Notes under the pieces: generated by a model | What the model was told of the DNA's origin: nothing | Seen by the model: only the letters and a program-made list of their open reading frames with translations | Database searches by the model: none | Shown here: one piece after another, positions 24,267 through 34,716 of the stretch | Layout: the number at the start of each line of letters is the position of its first letter | Position numbering within the stretch: position 1 is the first letter of the stretch | DNA from: Brasenia schreberi | Taxonomy: Eukaryota; Streptophyta; Magnoliopsida; Nymphaeales; Cabombaceae | Length of the DNA: 64,000 nucleotides | Direction: 5' to 3' | Assembly: GCA_036023115.1 (NCBI GenBank) | Contig: JAYKKT010000059.1 | Location: forward strand, 1,826,501-1,890,500 | Program-made: the position numbers and the translations under genes

Positions 24267-24564
24267 TTCTCTAACAGCAAATTCACAAACGGAAATCAAA
24301 ATCTCCAACTCCAATAGCCGCAACCCAAATCTCTGAACCCAGAAACAGCCACAACAATCAGCGAAAACGTCGGAACAAGAAGAGGAAGGACAGAAACCCT
24401 TGCTCGAGAACCTAGTACACAGGAATTAATTTACAAAAACTGACCCAATGAAACGGAAACCCTAACTTCCAAGAAAAAGAAGATGACTATAACAATTGTA
24501 CCCCGCTATGGGTCTCAGGAAACTATTTGAGAGGTCGAGGTTGCTCAATCATGGCGGGCTTCCG

Positions 24565-24600
<36 letters not shown>
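24267..24600 (-). promoter_or_regulatory. 5' UTR/promoter region of the PWWP gene with (GA)16
   Basis: Upstream of the ATG the minus strand is CT-rich. The plus strand shows an uninterrupted GA run at about 24568-24600, read as a pyrimidine patch on the gene strand. No clear TATA box is seen. Confidence 0.45.
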
Positions 24601-24603
<3 letters not shown>

Positions 24604-26879
24604 CGTTCACGAGAAAAACGTAAATGGGGAAACAGCAAAAACGCCACCCCACACGACGAACTGGAGAAGGGGACGTTTCGGTCATTTAGCTGCGTGGTCT
24701 GCCTCTTTTTGCCTTTCGAATTTTAGCTGGGAAGTTTTGCCTCCAAAAGGCCGTCCGTAAGATTTTCGGGAAACCCGCGAAAGCCTTGGGTAAGAGAACA
24801 ATGAATGACGGAAAGGGCATGTTTTGACGGGTCTAAGACCAAAACAATCTCATCGTGGACTCACGGGTTGGATATTCATAATACTCGGATCCAGATCCAC
24901 CAAGAGACGAGCGAGAAACAAAGCATCAACAAATAGTTCATGCCTGGTTCTAAAGCGTAGATGTGTAAGTAAGAAACTATTGATACGAGGTTTCAAGTGG
25001 ATGGGAACTTCGATTCGAAGTACTGTAGTACCAAGTTCATGTTTATATCAAAGTGGATAGGAGTGAAACTATAGTTTCATGGAACTGATTTTTGACTAAA
25101 AGTATCACTCATAAGATGTGAGCCAAAAGATTTGATCTTTGTTTTCCTCTCAATTATCCTTCCAAATTATGCACGAAATTTTCAACGTCTCTCTCCCCTT
25201 TAATTGCCCTTTTGAACTATTGTCCTTCTTCCTTTACTCGTTCTTCTCGCTGCCAAGTTGTTTGTTGAAGAGTGAACTTCAATTGGACGAGAATAGGAAT
25301 GAAACCCTCAATCTTAATTATCACTTTCATACTCAAATTAAACGTGAAACTATGGTTCTATAATCATGATTACAAACTCATGTATGAATTTAGGCCTGCA
25401 TTTCCAATTTAAACTATGAATCAAACACACCTTAAGCATACCTGGTTCTAATGCTCGTGCAAGAATCAAAACAGAAATGCGTGCTTGGTTCTAATGTGGA
25501 GGGGGAAAAACTGACAGTTTAATGCTTCATGCCAGTCTGACCGGTCTCTATGAAAATTCCAATAACTTTTTCTTTTTTTAGTTATAACGGGAAGCCAAAG
25601 CCTAAAGCCACACACCTATGCACGCCCAAACCCACTACAGCAAGGTGGGAGTCAAAACCCTGCCAGACGGGCTAACACTCTCGAACGAGGTTCTGGCTTT
25701 CTCCAAAGAATGCCGATATGACACAAGCACAATAGTGAATGAGATATAACATATAGTCTGCCCGACTTGGTATAGAATAAACTTTGGTTTTGATTTCTGT
25801 AGCAAGAAGGTGAGGAGGCATGTCAAGCCTAGATATGATAACAAAGGGCTTCACTAAGCCGATGTTTTGCTCCCTCCAATCGAGCTCACCTGGTGGGGTT
25901 TGGTGAAGGTATACCATTCTCATGTCCAATGACCTGGTTGGAATCTAGATTTTTTGTTTCTAATCGTTTTGGCCTCAAATCAGAACATGGCCCAATGGTT
26001 CTACACGGGAACAGTCGCTTACGATTTACCTGGAACAGAACTTGTCGAGGGCGGCGAATCGGGCATATGAGTCAGGATTTCGGGTCAACTTGGACCTCCT
26101 CCCAAAACAACCCGATAAAACCAACGAACATACACGACTTTTGAAAAGGTTAAACAGATACATGTATCTGTAAAACGGGGTAAGGCTTCAAAATGAGCGG
26201 CATACAATGCTTCAATATGGACGGGTGAAATTTATCTATAAAAAGGTAAAACCAATTTTGGAGAAATATATTTTTAATTATAAAAAACCTATAAAACTAT
26301 ACAACCAGTTAAGGGTCCAGAAAATATTTAACAGCACCAGCTATTTGCATTATAATAGTTGTTGAAGATCACTTGGTTCATAATACAGCGAAGTCAACGG
26401 TAGGTTCTAATCTTGACCATGGCGGTTTCACCCATTTAACAATTTATATAAACTGCCCTCACGCATTCCATTGACGGTGACCAATCAATCAACAGGGAGA
26501 AAAGAGAGGGAGAGAGAGAGAGAGAGAAGACATACTCACTCCTTTCTTCTCTTCTTCCTCGGTTTCTTTTCCTGTCTGCGGGCGCATTTACGGTTGGGCA
26601 TGCATTGACGGTGAACAATCAATCAACAGGGACATACTCACTCTAACATTTCACTCATTGTTTTTGGGTAATATAATTATAATTTATTTTTTTTGTAGTT
26701 TTAAAAAGTATAAAACATATATATAATCCTGCCTAGCTCTAACATTTTACTCATTGGTTTTGAGTAACATAAGTCTAATTTAAAAAAAAAAAATTTAAAT
26801 ACAAAAACATTATTATTACATTAATATTACCCAAAAGCAATAGGTGGGCTCAGCGTTAAAAGGTGAGTAAATCCAATCA

Positions 26880-26880
<1 letters not shown>
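24601..26880. other. Intergenic, with tRNA-like SINE remnant near 25595-25690
   Basis: No supported gene. At about 25595-25690 the minus strand has a B-box-like GGTTTTGACTCCC and a CCTTGCTGTAGTGGGTTTGG stretch, probably a remnant of a different tRNA-derived SINE. A (GA)n run lies at about 26507-26528. The remainder is AT-rich. Confidence 0.45.

Positions 26881-26884
<4 letters not shown>

Positions 26885-26912
<28 letters not shown>
26885..26912. repeat. (AT)n microsatellite
   Basis: Uninterrupted AT dinucleotides, directly upstream of the 150-bp tandem duplication. Confidence 0.9.
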
Positions 26913-26919
<7 letters not shown>

Positions 26920-26920
26920 T

Positions 26921-27220
26921 GTGTGTGTTCAGTTGTGCATTAATTAAACGATTCCATTGCATGCAGCGGTGATCTTGACTCCCAATATCCAGTCATTTCA
27001 ACCATGTATTCTTTGAAGCTCCTTGACTTGAATGTGGAGAAACAGTGGCGTGGTTTGTACAGACATGTATGTGTGTGTTCAGTTGTGCATTAATTAAACG
27101 ATTCCATTGCATGCAGCGGTGATCTTGACTCCCAATATCCAGTCATTTCAACCATGTAATCTTTGAAGCTCCTTGACTTGAATGTGGAGAAACAGTGGCG
27201 TGGTTGGTACAGCACCGATA
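26921..27220 (+). repeat. Tandem duplication, two 150-bp units
   Basis: Units 26921-27070 and 27071-27220 are almost identical and each contain most of one carboxypeptidase exon with its GCATGCAG acceptor. Differences: TAT versus TAA after ACCATG, and GTTTGTACAG versus GTTGGTACAG. The high identity implies a recent event. Confidence 0.93.
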
Positions 27221-27838
27221 CTGAGGTATGTCAGAACCAATCAATTTACATCTCGATTACATAAAAACCGATCAGAGACAACTTGGAGCTAGTTATTTAA
27301 GAGAACACGACGATATGATGAAAAACACAGAAATCAAATGTTTCAAAAGTAACTTCTGTTATCCGAACAGCAGCCTCTGAAAAGTAGAGTATCAACCGAA
27401 GGCAGATCTATATTGAGCTAAGGTGGGGTTACGGATGCCAAAATGACCTGATCCGTGGAAACCAACACGACCTCAATGGGATGGCGCCAACCTGATCAGT
27501 TTTAAGTCAATCATTGGCACATGCAAACACATACCCACCATTAAATTTTAGGAGCATATGAGTGCCATTAAATCACAAGGGATTAAAAAGATATAAATAA
27601 GATATCCTTATTAAATTTCCCCCCCAAAAGTAACATGTTTGCATGACTATGCCATTAAGGTTGCCACTATTATGTATGCAGCCGGATGACCTTGACATAC
27701 AAAGGAAACCGGACGCTCATCACGGTGAGAGAAGCCGGAAAGCTTGTGGATGAGGAGAAGCCAATGAGTACCTTCGTCTTGTTTTCCAGCATAGTCAACG
27801 GATGGGTTCTCCCACACTCTATGTATTTCTTTTACTAA
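26967..27838 (+). pseudogene. Serine carboxypeptidase-like C-terminal exons (remnant)
   Basis: The exon at 26967 onward (repeated at 27117-27225, which ends at a GTATGT donor) reads GDLDSQYPVISTMYSLKLLD, LNVEKQWRGWYSTDTE. This matches the SCPL segment around the catalytic Asp (SGDxDxxVPVTSTRYS...WYSxxQ). A second piece at 27682-27838 reads MTLTYKGNRTLITVREAGKL, VDEEKPMSTFVLFSSIVNGW, then stop. It matches the SCPL C terminus, but the family's GAGH with the catalytic His is EAGK here. The second exon copy has an in-frame TAA, the first lacks its 3' end, and the frame does not join the last piece. Upstream exons are absent. It is a dead fragment of an S10 peptidase gene. Confidence 0.85.
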
Positions 27839-28744
27839 TCGACTTATTATGTAACGACCATAACCATGACCCAGAAATTAATGTAACACCTTTTCTTCTT
27901 GATCTGTAAGCTTTACATTGCCAATAAAGGGCTTGTTTGGGCAAGGAACTCAACCCTCTCCTTATGGGCAAGGAACTCCCACTCCCTGCGGATTTTGATA
28001 GGAAGGGAAGAACGAAGGGAACAGCAGGTCCCTGACTGCTCCACCAACCTTTCTTCTGAATTCTAAGTAGACTGAGAGATGAGGCAGAGCAGTGAGCGAC
28101 ACGGGAAGTCATTGCAAAGAGACGGCACTTTGGATTCTTCTTTGTGTATGTTTGATTCGTAGTACCATATGAGTCAGATCTGTTACTTTGGGTACTACAG
28201 TGCCAAGATCCCATGACAAATCAAACAAGAACATGAAACCAAGGATAAGCCACACATCTTAACCCTCGTTTCTCCCCATGAACATTGTTCAACTTATCAA
28301 CGCTCACCACTGGTCTTGTCCCTCATTTTTTGAACACTGAAAAAATTTCAAGGGATGCCACAAATCACAAGGTCAAAAGAAGTGCCAGAGACGAAGCGTG
28401 CATGGCAATAAAGTAAGGGTGCAAGAAATACAAAAAGAAAAAGGAATTGTTGGTTTCGTAGTGCTAGGTTTTGTCTAAAGATGGAAAAGTTTGTCATGAA
28501 AAGGATCATTCTACCTCTGTTAGGGTTCCAGTAACTGTGTTTTCCAAACAGCAAGTGCTTGTTCCTCCTGCAATGGATTGCACGGGGAAGATGGATCGAT
28601 ATAATGGATGGAACAGCAAAAAAGGATCGATGTCTTGTTCAGGTTTGTTAGCTTAACGAGAAAGCCGGGAAGCACAGAAAAAATATGTTCGTCATTGGAG
28701 AGAGGGATATATGCACCCAAGACCTCAGACAGTATAAAAGAGTC
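27839..28744. other. Intergenic, no gene seen
   Basis: AT-rich sequence. Open frames at 27819-28214 and 28520-28786 on the minus strand show no recognisable domain. The right edge borders the snoRNA-like cluster. Confidence 0.5.
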
Positions 28745-28747
28745 CAC

Positions 28748-28812
28748 ACGTACATTCAGACATATGCTTGTCATGGTAAATGTCAATCATCGGTCCATCA
28801 CATCCGTATAAT
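28748..28812 (-). ncRNA. Box C/D snoRNA-like, U27/snR74-type guide for 18S rRNA
   Basis: The minus strand has a C-box-like GTGATGG (28801-28795) and a D box CTGA (28759-28756). Just 5' of the D box is GACAAGCATATG, complementary to the 18S 5'-end segment CATATGCTTGTC. The nucleotide facing the fifth base from the D box is the A in CATATGC, which by my count is A28 of plant and yeast 18S, the known U27/snR74 methylation site. The terminal stem is weak and the length short, so the 5' end is uncertain. It lies at the 3' end of the cluster. The rRNA sequence is recalled, not aligned. Confidence 0.68.
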
Positions 28813-28910
28813 GCAAACAGTAAGAGATCTGACCAGGAATGACTGATAACAAACATATGAGGATTATCATCTGAATTATCCAAAATCCTTAAAACACATG
28901 CCCAAACGGA

Positions 28911-29150
28911 CAAAAATAAGAACAATTAGAAAACACACCCATAAAGAAACAAAATATATGAAATAAAAAGAAACGAGATATTCTCAAAAGGAGTGCAGTA
29001 GGTTTGTATCTATCATATCAGATAGGAAAGACAAAAATAAGAACAATTAGAAAAACACACCCATAAGAAACAGAACATATGAAATAAAAAGAACGAGATA
29101 TTATCAAAAGGAGTGAAGTAGGTTTGTATCTATCATATCATATAGGAGCG
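28911..29150. repeat. Tandem duplication, two 121-bp units
   Basis: Units starting at 28911 and 29032 share ACAAAAATAAGAACAATTAG through GTAGGTTTGTATCTATCATA with few differences. A third, diverged copy of the end (GGCAGTAGGTTTGGATCTAT) lies at 29795-29820, so this belongs to the larger repeated cassette. Confidence 0.9.
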
Positions 29151-29230
29151 ACACTACAACACAACCAAAAGCTTCAGGATGGTTAATCATCTGAACCATG
29201 TACTCAATAACAAGAGAAAAAAAATGAAAA
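29140..29230 (-). ncRNA. Decayed copy of the 25S-guide snoRNA-like unit
   Basis: It is homologous to 30019-30107 (shared GTTCAGATGATTAACC and CGCTCCTAT). The C box (TATTGAG), the D box (ATGA) and the guide (GTAGTGTCGCTCCTAT) carry changes, so it is probably non-functional. Confidence 0.5.
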
Positions 29231-29492
29231 ACAACAAAATTATGAGCAATAAAATCACTAATACAAAGCAAAAACACCGATATATGTCCAGCAGACAAAG
29301 GTTTGACAAATACTTTCTTTGATCACAAATGATAAAGAAGGGGAGTTTATTCTAAGACCTTACAGATAAAATTAGGCAAAAGTCCCCATAGGAACATTTA
29401 GAGATAAGATTGCCATGCTAGATCTAAATCATTGAACTCTAATGATTTATGTCAACCCCAACAGGCACAACACCCACTTACACAAACACAGA

Positions 29493-29579
29493 GGACTCAG
29501 ATTATGAGTGGTGACAGTCGGCTAGGCAGCAATCGCCATTACGACGAACGAGACCTTTTCCACGAATTCCTCATTGTCC
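29493..29579 (-). ncRNA. Box C/D snoRNA-like, 18S guide, copy 1 (diverged)
   Basis: Terminal stem GGAC/GTCC, C-box-like ATGAGGA, D box CTGA. It shares TCGTTCGTCGTAATGGCGAT with the copies at 30415 and 30900. Its D-box guide has one change (ATGAGTGG for ATGGGTGG, rRNA sense) and a short internal deletion, so function is less likely than for the 30415 copy. Confidence 0.58.
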
Positions 29580-30018
29580 AGTCCTTTGCTTATGCAAAAC
29601 ACACACACATGACACTAACTTTATGGAGCAAAAGAGAACATGGCTAACAAACGTACGCGGCATATCAGCTGAAGCATCCAATCCATAATCACATGCCAAA
29701 AGGAGCCAAACGAAAAACAATTAAAATTTCACACAAACAGAAGAAAACGAAGAACTTATGAAGGCAACAAAACGAGGGATTCTCAGAAGGAAGGCAGTAG
29801 GTTTGGATCTATCATATGATCTCTGATACTGAAATATTATCCTTTGTTTCATCACAGAATCGGAGAGCAACGTACAGAGTTTTGAAAAGAGACCCTCCTA
29901 ACATGAAAACCAGATCAACAAAAAACACGCAGAGAGAGAGAGAGCGAGAGAAGATTCCAATTGAAAAAAGTTGTATGAAAATTAGACCAAAATAAAAGAG
30001 GATGGACACTGTAATGGT

Positions 30019-30107
30019 AATCATCAGATAGGAGCGAAAGACTACAATGTAATCAAAACCTTCTGGAAGGTTAATCATCTGAACTATGCATTCCTTCATC
30101 ACATGAC
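30019..30107 (-). ncRNA. Box C/D snoRNA-like, guide for 25S rRNA
   Basis: The minus strand has a perfect C box GTGATGA (30102-30096), an internal AGATGATT (C'-like) and a D box CTGA (30027-30024), with a short GTCA/TGAT closing stem. The 17 bases 5' of the D box are the complement of ATAGGAGCGAAAGACTA (plus strand 30028-30044). They pair with the conserved 25S segment AUAGGGGCGAAAGACUA at all positions, one of them G-U. This is the neighbourhood of sites guided by yeast snR39/snR39b and relatives. The exact modified base is left open. A decayed copy lies at 29140-29230. Confidence 0.75.
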
Positions 30108-30289
30108 AAATGAAAATGAAATACATAAAATGACAACAAAACGAAGCAAAAAGAAGCGGTACATTTTCAGAAGACAAAAGGTTTATACCTAATACTTTCT
30201 TTAATCAAAAAATTCCAAAAACTTTTATTTTTCTCAGACACACCAAGGAAATGCAGACCCATCCAAAAGCTTGAGAGAGGAAAGCAGTT

Positions 30290-30395
30290 CATTCAAAAGC
30301 CTCAAAGAGAAGATAAAAGTCTATATAGGAGCATTCAGACATGCTAGTCACGCTAGGTTTCAATCATCGAACCGTCAGGTTCATGCCATTCCCAA
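30290..30395 (-). ncRNA. Decayed copy of the U27-type unit
   Basis: It shares CGATGATTGA and CATGTCTGAATG with 28748-28812, but the guide (GTGACTAGCATG) no longer matches 18S well. A still weaker relative lies at about 29370-29440. Included because it defines the repeated cassette. Confidence 0.4.
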
Positions 30396-30414
30396 CGGAT
30401 ACAACACACACAGA

Positions 30415-30511
30415 GGACTCAGATTATGGGTGGTGATATATCAGAGTGGTCGGCAAGGCAGCAATCGCCATTACGACGAACGAGACCTTTCGATTGAGTT
30501 CCTCATTGTCC
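30415..30511 (-). ncRNA. Box C/D snoRNA-like, U33/snR55-type guide for 18S rRNA
   Basis: Minus strand: closing stem GGAC/GTCC, C-box-like ATGAGGA (one change from RTGATGA), D box CTGA. The guide CACCACCCATA just 5' of the D box is complementary to 18S TATGGGTGGTG; the fifth position faces the U before GGG, equivalent to human Um1326 and yeast Um1269 (U33/snR55 site). A second conserved stretch, TGCTGCCTTG before a D'-like CCGA, could pair with 18S AAGGCAGCA. rRNA sequences are recalled, not aligned. This is the best preserved of three copies. Confidence 0.75.
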
Positions 30512-30899
30512 AATCATTTGCTCATGCAAAAGGACACACACATAACAGTAACTTTTGGGAGCAAAAGAGAACATGAATACAAAACACTTGCACTTAAAAT
30601 AAATTTAGACTAATTTCCTCCATTTTATAATCGTCAGAAGAAAACCACCAAAGGAAACAAATACAAAGAAGTTTCATGTGAAAAAATGTACAAATAACAA
30701 TTCTAGATAAACTGATCCATTTTTTCCATTAGATGATGAGACTAAATGGAAGAGTTATGCCAGATCAATCCCAAACTCTACCACAACAAAAAGGTACTCG
30801 AAAAAAACGAAATAGCATGAGAGCTGGTATAGAATTCACACTACGCATATCTTGTTGCGTTCAGTCTTCCCTGCGTATACACGCACTCACACACACAGA

Positions 30900-30996
30900 G
30901 GACTCAGAATATGGGCGCCGATATACCAGAGTGGTCAGCAAGGCAGCAATCGCCATTACGACGAACGAGCCCTTCTAACCTTCTCCCTCATCGCCC
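30900..30996 (-). ncRNA. Box C/D snoRNA-like, 18S guide, copy 3 (diverged)
   Basis: Promoter-proximal copy of the 30415 unit. It keeps TCGTTCGTCGTAATGGCGAT, a D'-like CTGA after TGCTGCCTTG and the D box CTGAGTCC. The C box is ATGAGGG and the D-box guide has three changes (TATGGGCGCCG in rRNA sense). The D' guide is intact, so it may serve only the second target. Confidence 0.5.
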
Positions 30997-31029
30997 AATG
31001 ACTCACATGCAACTAAGCGCGGAGAGGGA

Positions 31030-31140
31030 TAACCTAAACCCTAATTCCTAAATCGTAAGGCGAAAGGAGGAGAGCAGGTAAAACGATGCGAAGATGATGA
31101 AAGAAAATGTTCCTTATATAGTGGTTCAGGCTAGGGTTTC
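31030..31140 (-). promoter_or_regulatory. Telo-box region, putative promoter of the snoRNA-like cluster
   Basis: AAACCCTAA at 31036-31044 (TTAGGGTTT on the transcribed strand) and a second AGGGTTT on the plus strand near 31133 lie just upstream of the first snoRNA-like unit. Telo boxes mark many plant snoRNA and ribosomal protein gene promoters. No TATA box was fixed. Confidence 0.5.
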
Positions 31141-31877
31141 TTTCTCCGTGATTGCACCTAGTGGTAGACGCAACCCGACCCGACCCGAATAGAATGCAAT
31201 GAAAAGCAAAGCATGAAGGCAAGATCTCTCCTCGATTAAATCGGTGACAGCTCCCATAGTAACACAAAAAAAATGGGTCGTGTTCGAGTTGACCCGGTTT
31301 TGTTTCATGCACCAAGAGTAAAGCAACAGGAACATTATTTGAAACACAAAATCACCCCTCTGCCTTAGAGTACCTTACTAGTTCAGCACCACCCAAAATC
31401 CGTGTCGGATCTGGACCAATTCAGAAAGGATCCAAATTGATTTTTTTCGCATGCGACTTTCAAGCGCATAAAACCTCTACATGACTAACTAAAAAAACTA
31501 ATGTGTCTCGAGCTGAAATTTAAATGCATGGCACATGTAGCTTCATGAGCAAGCTCGCGTTCGGTTCGCCTAGATCATGAACCGAACACAAGCAAGCATG
31601 TCGAGAATGAACCGAGACAAACTGCAAGCAGCTCGGTTCGTTGCGGGATGCATTAGTTCGACTTTGGCTACTAGATACAAACTTTCCTCCAAACAAAATG
31701 GACAAAGTATATACTACGAACAACCAAATTTCAGATCTGATACGCTTCGTTAGGTCAGTAAATATCCATTCCAGTAAGGTCAAGAGTTTTCTCTCAGTAT
31801 CACTTCGTTAGGTCAGTAAATTGCTGACATCAAACATTCCAGATCCAAACGATGCCTTCAGACTGGTATCTTATAAG
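31141..31877. other. Intergenic, no gene seen
   Basis: AT-rich sequence with GACCCGACCCGA units near 31175 and a GAACCGAACACAAGC-type degenerate repeat at about 31550-31640, similar to tracts at 49465-49560 and 55870-55980. Confidence 0.45.
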
Positions 31878-32147
31878 GAGTGGTCCATGCCCGATTGAGC
31901 AAGGTGCTCCATTAAGAGATTTGCATGATTCCACCAATCAATAGTCACCATCCATCATCTTTCACTACTCTTCTACCTTTCACCGGTCACCATCAACACC
32001 AACACCAACACCACTTTAAAACCTTAACTATAAATGGTTTTGTACTTTTTTGTGGTTTTGACCGATATAAACGGTTTTGAAGAGTAAAGGAATAGTAGAA
32101 AGTGTTGCAACGACCACAGTGCTCAATTGAGAATGGACCACTCCCTC
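31878..32147. mobile_element. MITE with 8-bp target-site duplication CTTATAAG
   Basis: Ends are an imperfect inverted repeat of about 30 bases (left GAGTGGTCCAT..ATTGAGCA, right TGCTCAATTGAGAATGGACC..CTC). They are flanked by CTTATAAG at 31870-31877 and 32148-32155. The duplicated site is itself a palindrome, so the length could be misjudged by a base or two. No coding capacity. Its end motif resembles the ends of AT-rich elements near 42139, 47535 and 62986. Confidence 0.75.
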
Positions 32148-33956
32148 CTTATAAGAATTTGTAGATATTTCAACAAATATATTGCCAAGCAAGCAATCAC
32201 ATAATTTCTAAATCCATTCAATTTCTTTGGATAAAACTTTGCATGGACGGGACTAAGCAAGAAGCTAACTGTCTTAGCTACAAAATAGTTCTATAAACTA
32301 TATTTAGTTCCGCCACCTGTTGGAAATAAACTAAAAGTTCTATACAATTGTATAAAGTTCCAAAAAGTAATATTTGGAGAATGCATATGACATCAATAAA
32401 TCCTCTGGCAGAAAAGAGATAGATAAAGTTATCTAAGTGTTATTAACTATAGTTATGACTTCTCTAAAAAGGATGATCTACCTCTTTGCTGATCCAAAAG
32501 TATCATGTATTGGCAACCCATTTACAGTAAGAACTACCAGCCAGCCTATCAAAAAAGAGAGAATTGAATGCTTCACCGCCAAGTTCCACCCTACACGACT
32601 ATTAACAAAAGGGCAGAGAGCAAGTAATATCATCTTCAAGAGCATCTTCAAAACCTGCATTTTGTAAAAAAGGAATAATAAGAATAACCACTTATGATCT
32701 TTTAATAATAAATGATATACAAAACAATAGTAAAAACAATACATATTAAACATCTAAGTGGTATATTCATGGAGAAAGAAATTGAGGGACTACGGTAATC
32801 ATTAAACATGAGATCGATCTCAATGGCGAAACCGAATCCATGTAGCCAACTTGACTTGGCATGGAAAACAAGAAGCAACCCCTCAATCCTAAAGGGTGGG
32901 CATTGGTGGCGCTGATGGGTTTCGAACCATCACTGCCAGTCTAGCAGCCACAGATACCTACCACTAACTAACCCTAGAGTCACGGATGACCAAATTTCCC
33001 TATGGAATGCATGTGCATGTGCAAGAACACGTGAATGCAGCGCATAGCAAGGAAATTCACCACAAACTCCAATAGAAACACGTGTATAAATAAATTTATG
33101 TGATGCTATAGCATCAAGAATTTAGATTTTAGTGATGAATGAGGAATTAAACTTGTACTAAGAAATTCATCGTCTCAAAAGCACAGAAAACAACCTACAA
33201 ACAAATGACCAAGAAAAGAAAAAATAAAAATCACGTGAGAGAGACAAAGCTCCACCAATTAAAGGATCACCTTGCATGGTCAGTCCTAAGCCCGAATATA
33301 GAGGAGGGTTGTGTTAGGTAGTCAACAACCAACACAGAGATGGCCAGTTCTGCTTTTCCTAGTACGAGGAACTCAAACTGAACCGGGAACATGCTGGGTT
33401 CTAATTCTGGTTCAGAGCCCTCATTTCCGATCCCAGTTCCCGTTACTGGTTCTGGATCTGGTTTGGCAGGTTATGCTTCCGGCCTGTTCCTAGTGCGGTC
33501 TGATTCCAATTGAAACCAAACCTATTATGCCATGCTAGCAAACTTTGCCGGGTCTCAGGGGGTTAGAGTTTTTTTTAGCATGCAATGAATCCCATTTGAA
33601 GTCCAATCAGGCATGTTTGTGCGACAATAATAGTACTAGGATGGAATGATCTCTTAGGAAGTCCTCATGTGCATATAGGCAGCCAACCCACCTTATGTGG
33701 GAAAAGGATCAGATAAGGTAAGGATGCTAGGGTAGGGGATCAGTATGGGTATTTGTGTGTCAGTGTGTTTGAGTGAGAAAAAGGGAGAGATCAAACAGGA
33801 TTTTGACTGATTTGTAGTTTCCTTTTCCTGTTTTAAGAGCATCAAACTTCAATAAATCATTTAGCCAAATAACGATGAATAAACCTCAATCCAATCAAAC
33901 AAAAGATAAAGGCCTTTTCTTACTAACAGAAAGCACCCACCGATGCATGCACAAAG
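32148..33956. other. Intergenic, with old transposon pieces
   Basis: A decayed RTE 3' end lies at about 32826-32885 (AATCCATGTAGCCAACTTGA). A tRNA-like SINE on the minus strand lies at about 32890-32990 (B box GGTTCGAAACC). A GGTTC/GAACC-rich tract spans 33330-33530, and a possible further RTE tail lies near 33680-33715. No gene was supported. Confidence 0.5.
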
Positions 33957-34661
33957 TCAGGCTAGCCAAAGAGAACCAATCCCTGCATAACGTGGAGGAG
34001 GATGGTAATCATCACCAGGATCATAATCATCATACTCGTCACTCTCATAGTCATCATCTTCCTCGGAATCATCAGCAGCTGCATCACGGATGATATTATA
34101 CTCATCCCAAATTGGACAAGCACAAGTTGCCTTCTTACGTACATATTCTGCTCCACAAGTATAACAAAACTCATAACCGCACCTGCAAAAGAAAATAATT
34201 GAATCCATATTAAGGTAGCCACAACTAAATTAAGCTCCTCAAGTAGATAACCAATTGTCATTTCTTATATATTAAAGAAAGCATGCCACCAAACAAGAAG
34301 CTTCAAGGTTTTCCTGTAACAGTTAGAAAACTACTACTTTTCAGAAACCCGACCATAGAGATGCCAATGGAATGGATCAAATATTACAAGCCACCTTCCA
34401 ATTCATCAAAATTGGATATGAACAGATTTTTATAAGCCACAGTTTTCCATCAGCTAATCAATGTGCACCGTCCGTTTCTTAATCCCAAAAAGTTCTATGT
34501 TATGTGTCCGTATCTGGTTTCTGAACTTTGATTCCTATGTATTGAAGCGCCTAGAATGGAATGCTACAATTTTGAGACGATACATAGAATTAGGGAAATA
34601 AAAGAATGTTGAGGATGGTTAGGAAGACAAGTTAGGAAAAAGATACCAATCCCTCTCTCTC

Positions 34662-34716
<55 letters not shown>

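Noticed and set aside
24267..24323. Longer N terminus of the PWWP protein (extra 19 residues)
   Set aside because: The codon at 24321-24323 is TTG, not ATG; the first ATG in frame is at 24266 and begins MNGATEGPDL.
20674..24336. Many plus-strand open frames opposite the live PWWP gene
   Set aside because: Shadows of the long minus-strand exon; none has domain content or splice partners.
29640..29705. Further short C/D-like hairpin (GGCAT..GTGATTA..CTGA..ATGCC)
   Set aside because: Only about 25 bases lie between the boxes, too short for a C/D snoRNA; the hairpin could be chance.
28520..31350. Small protein genes in the repeated cluster (repeated peptides VQMINHPEAFG and MAIAALL)
   Set aside because: The repetition reflects duplicated DNA. 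The conserved parts coincide with C/D boxes and rRNA guides, and the frames break between copies.
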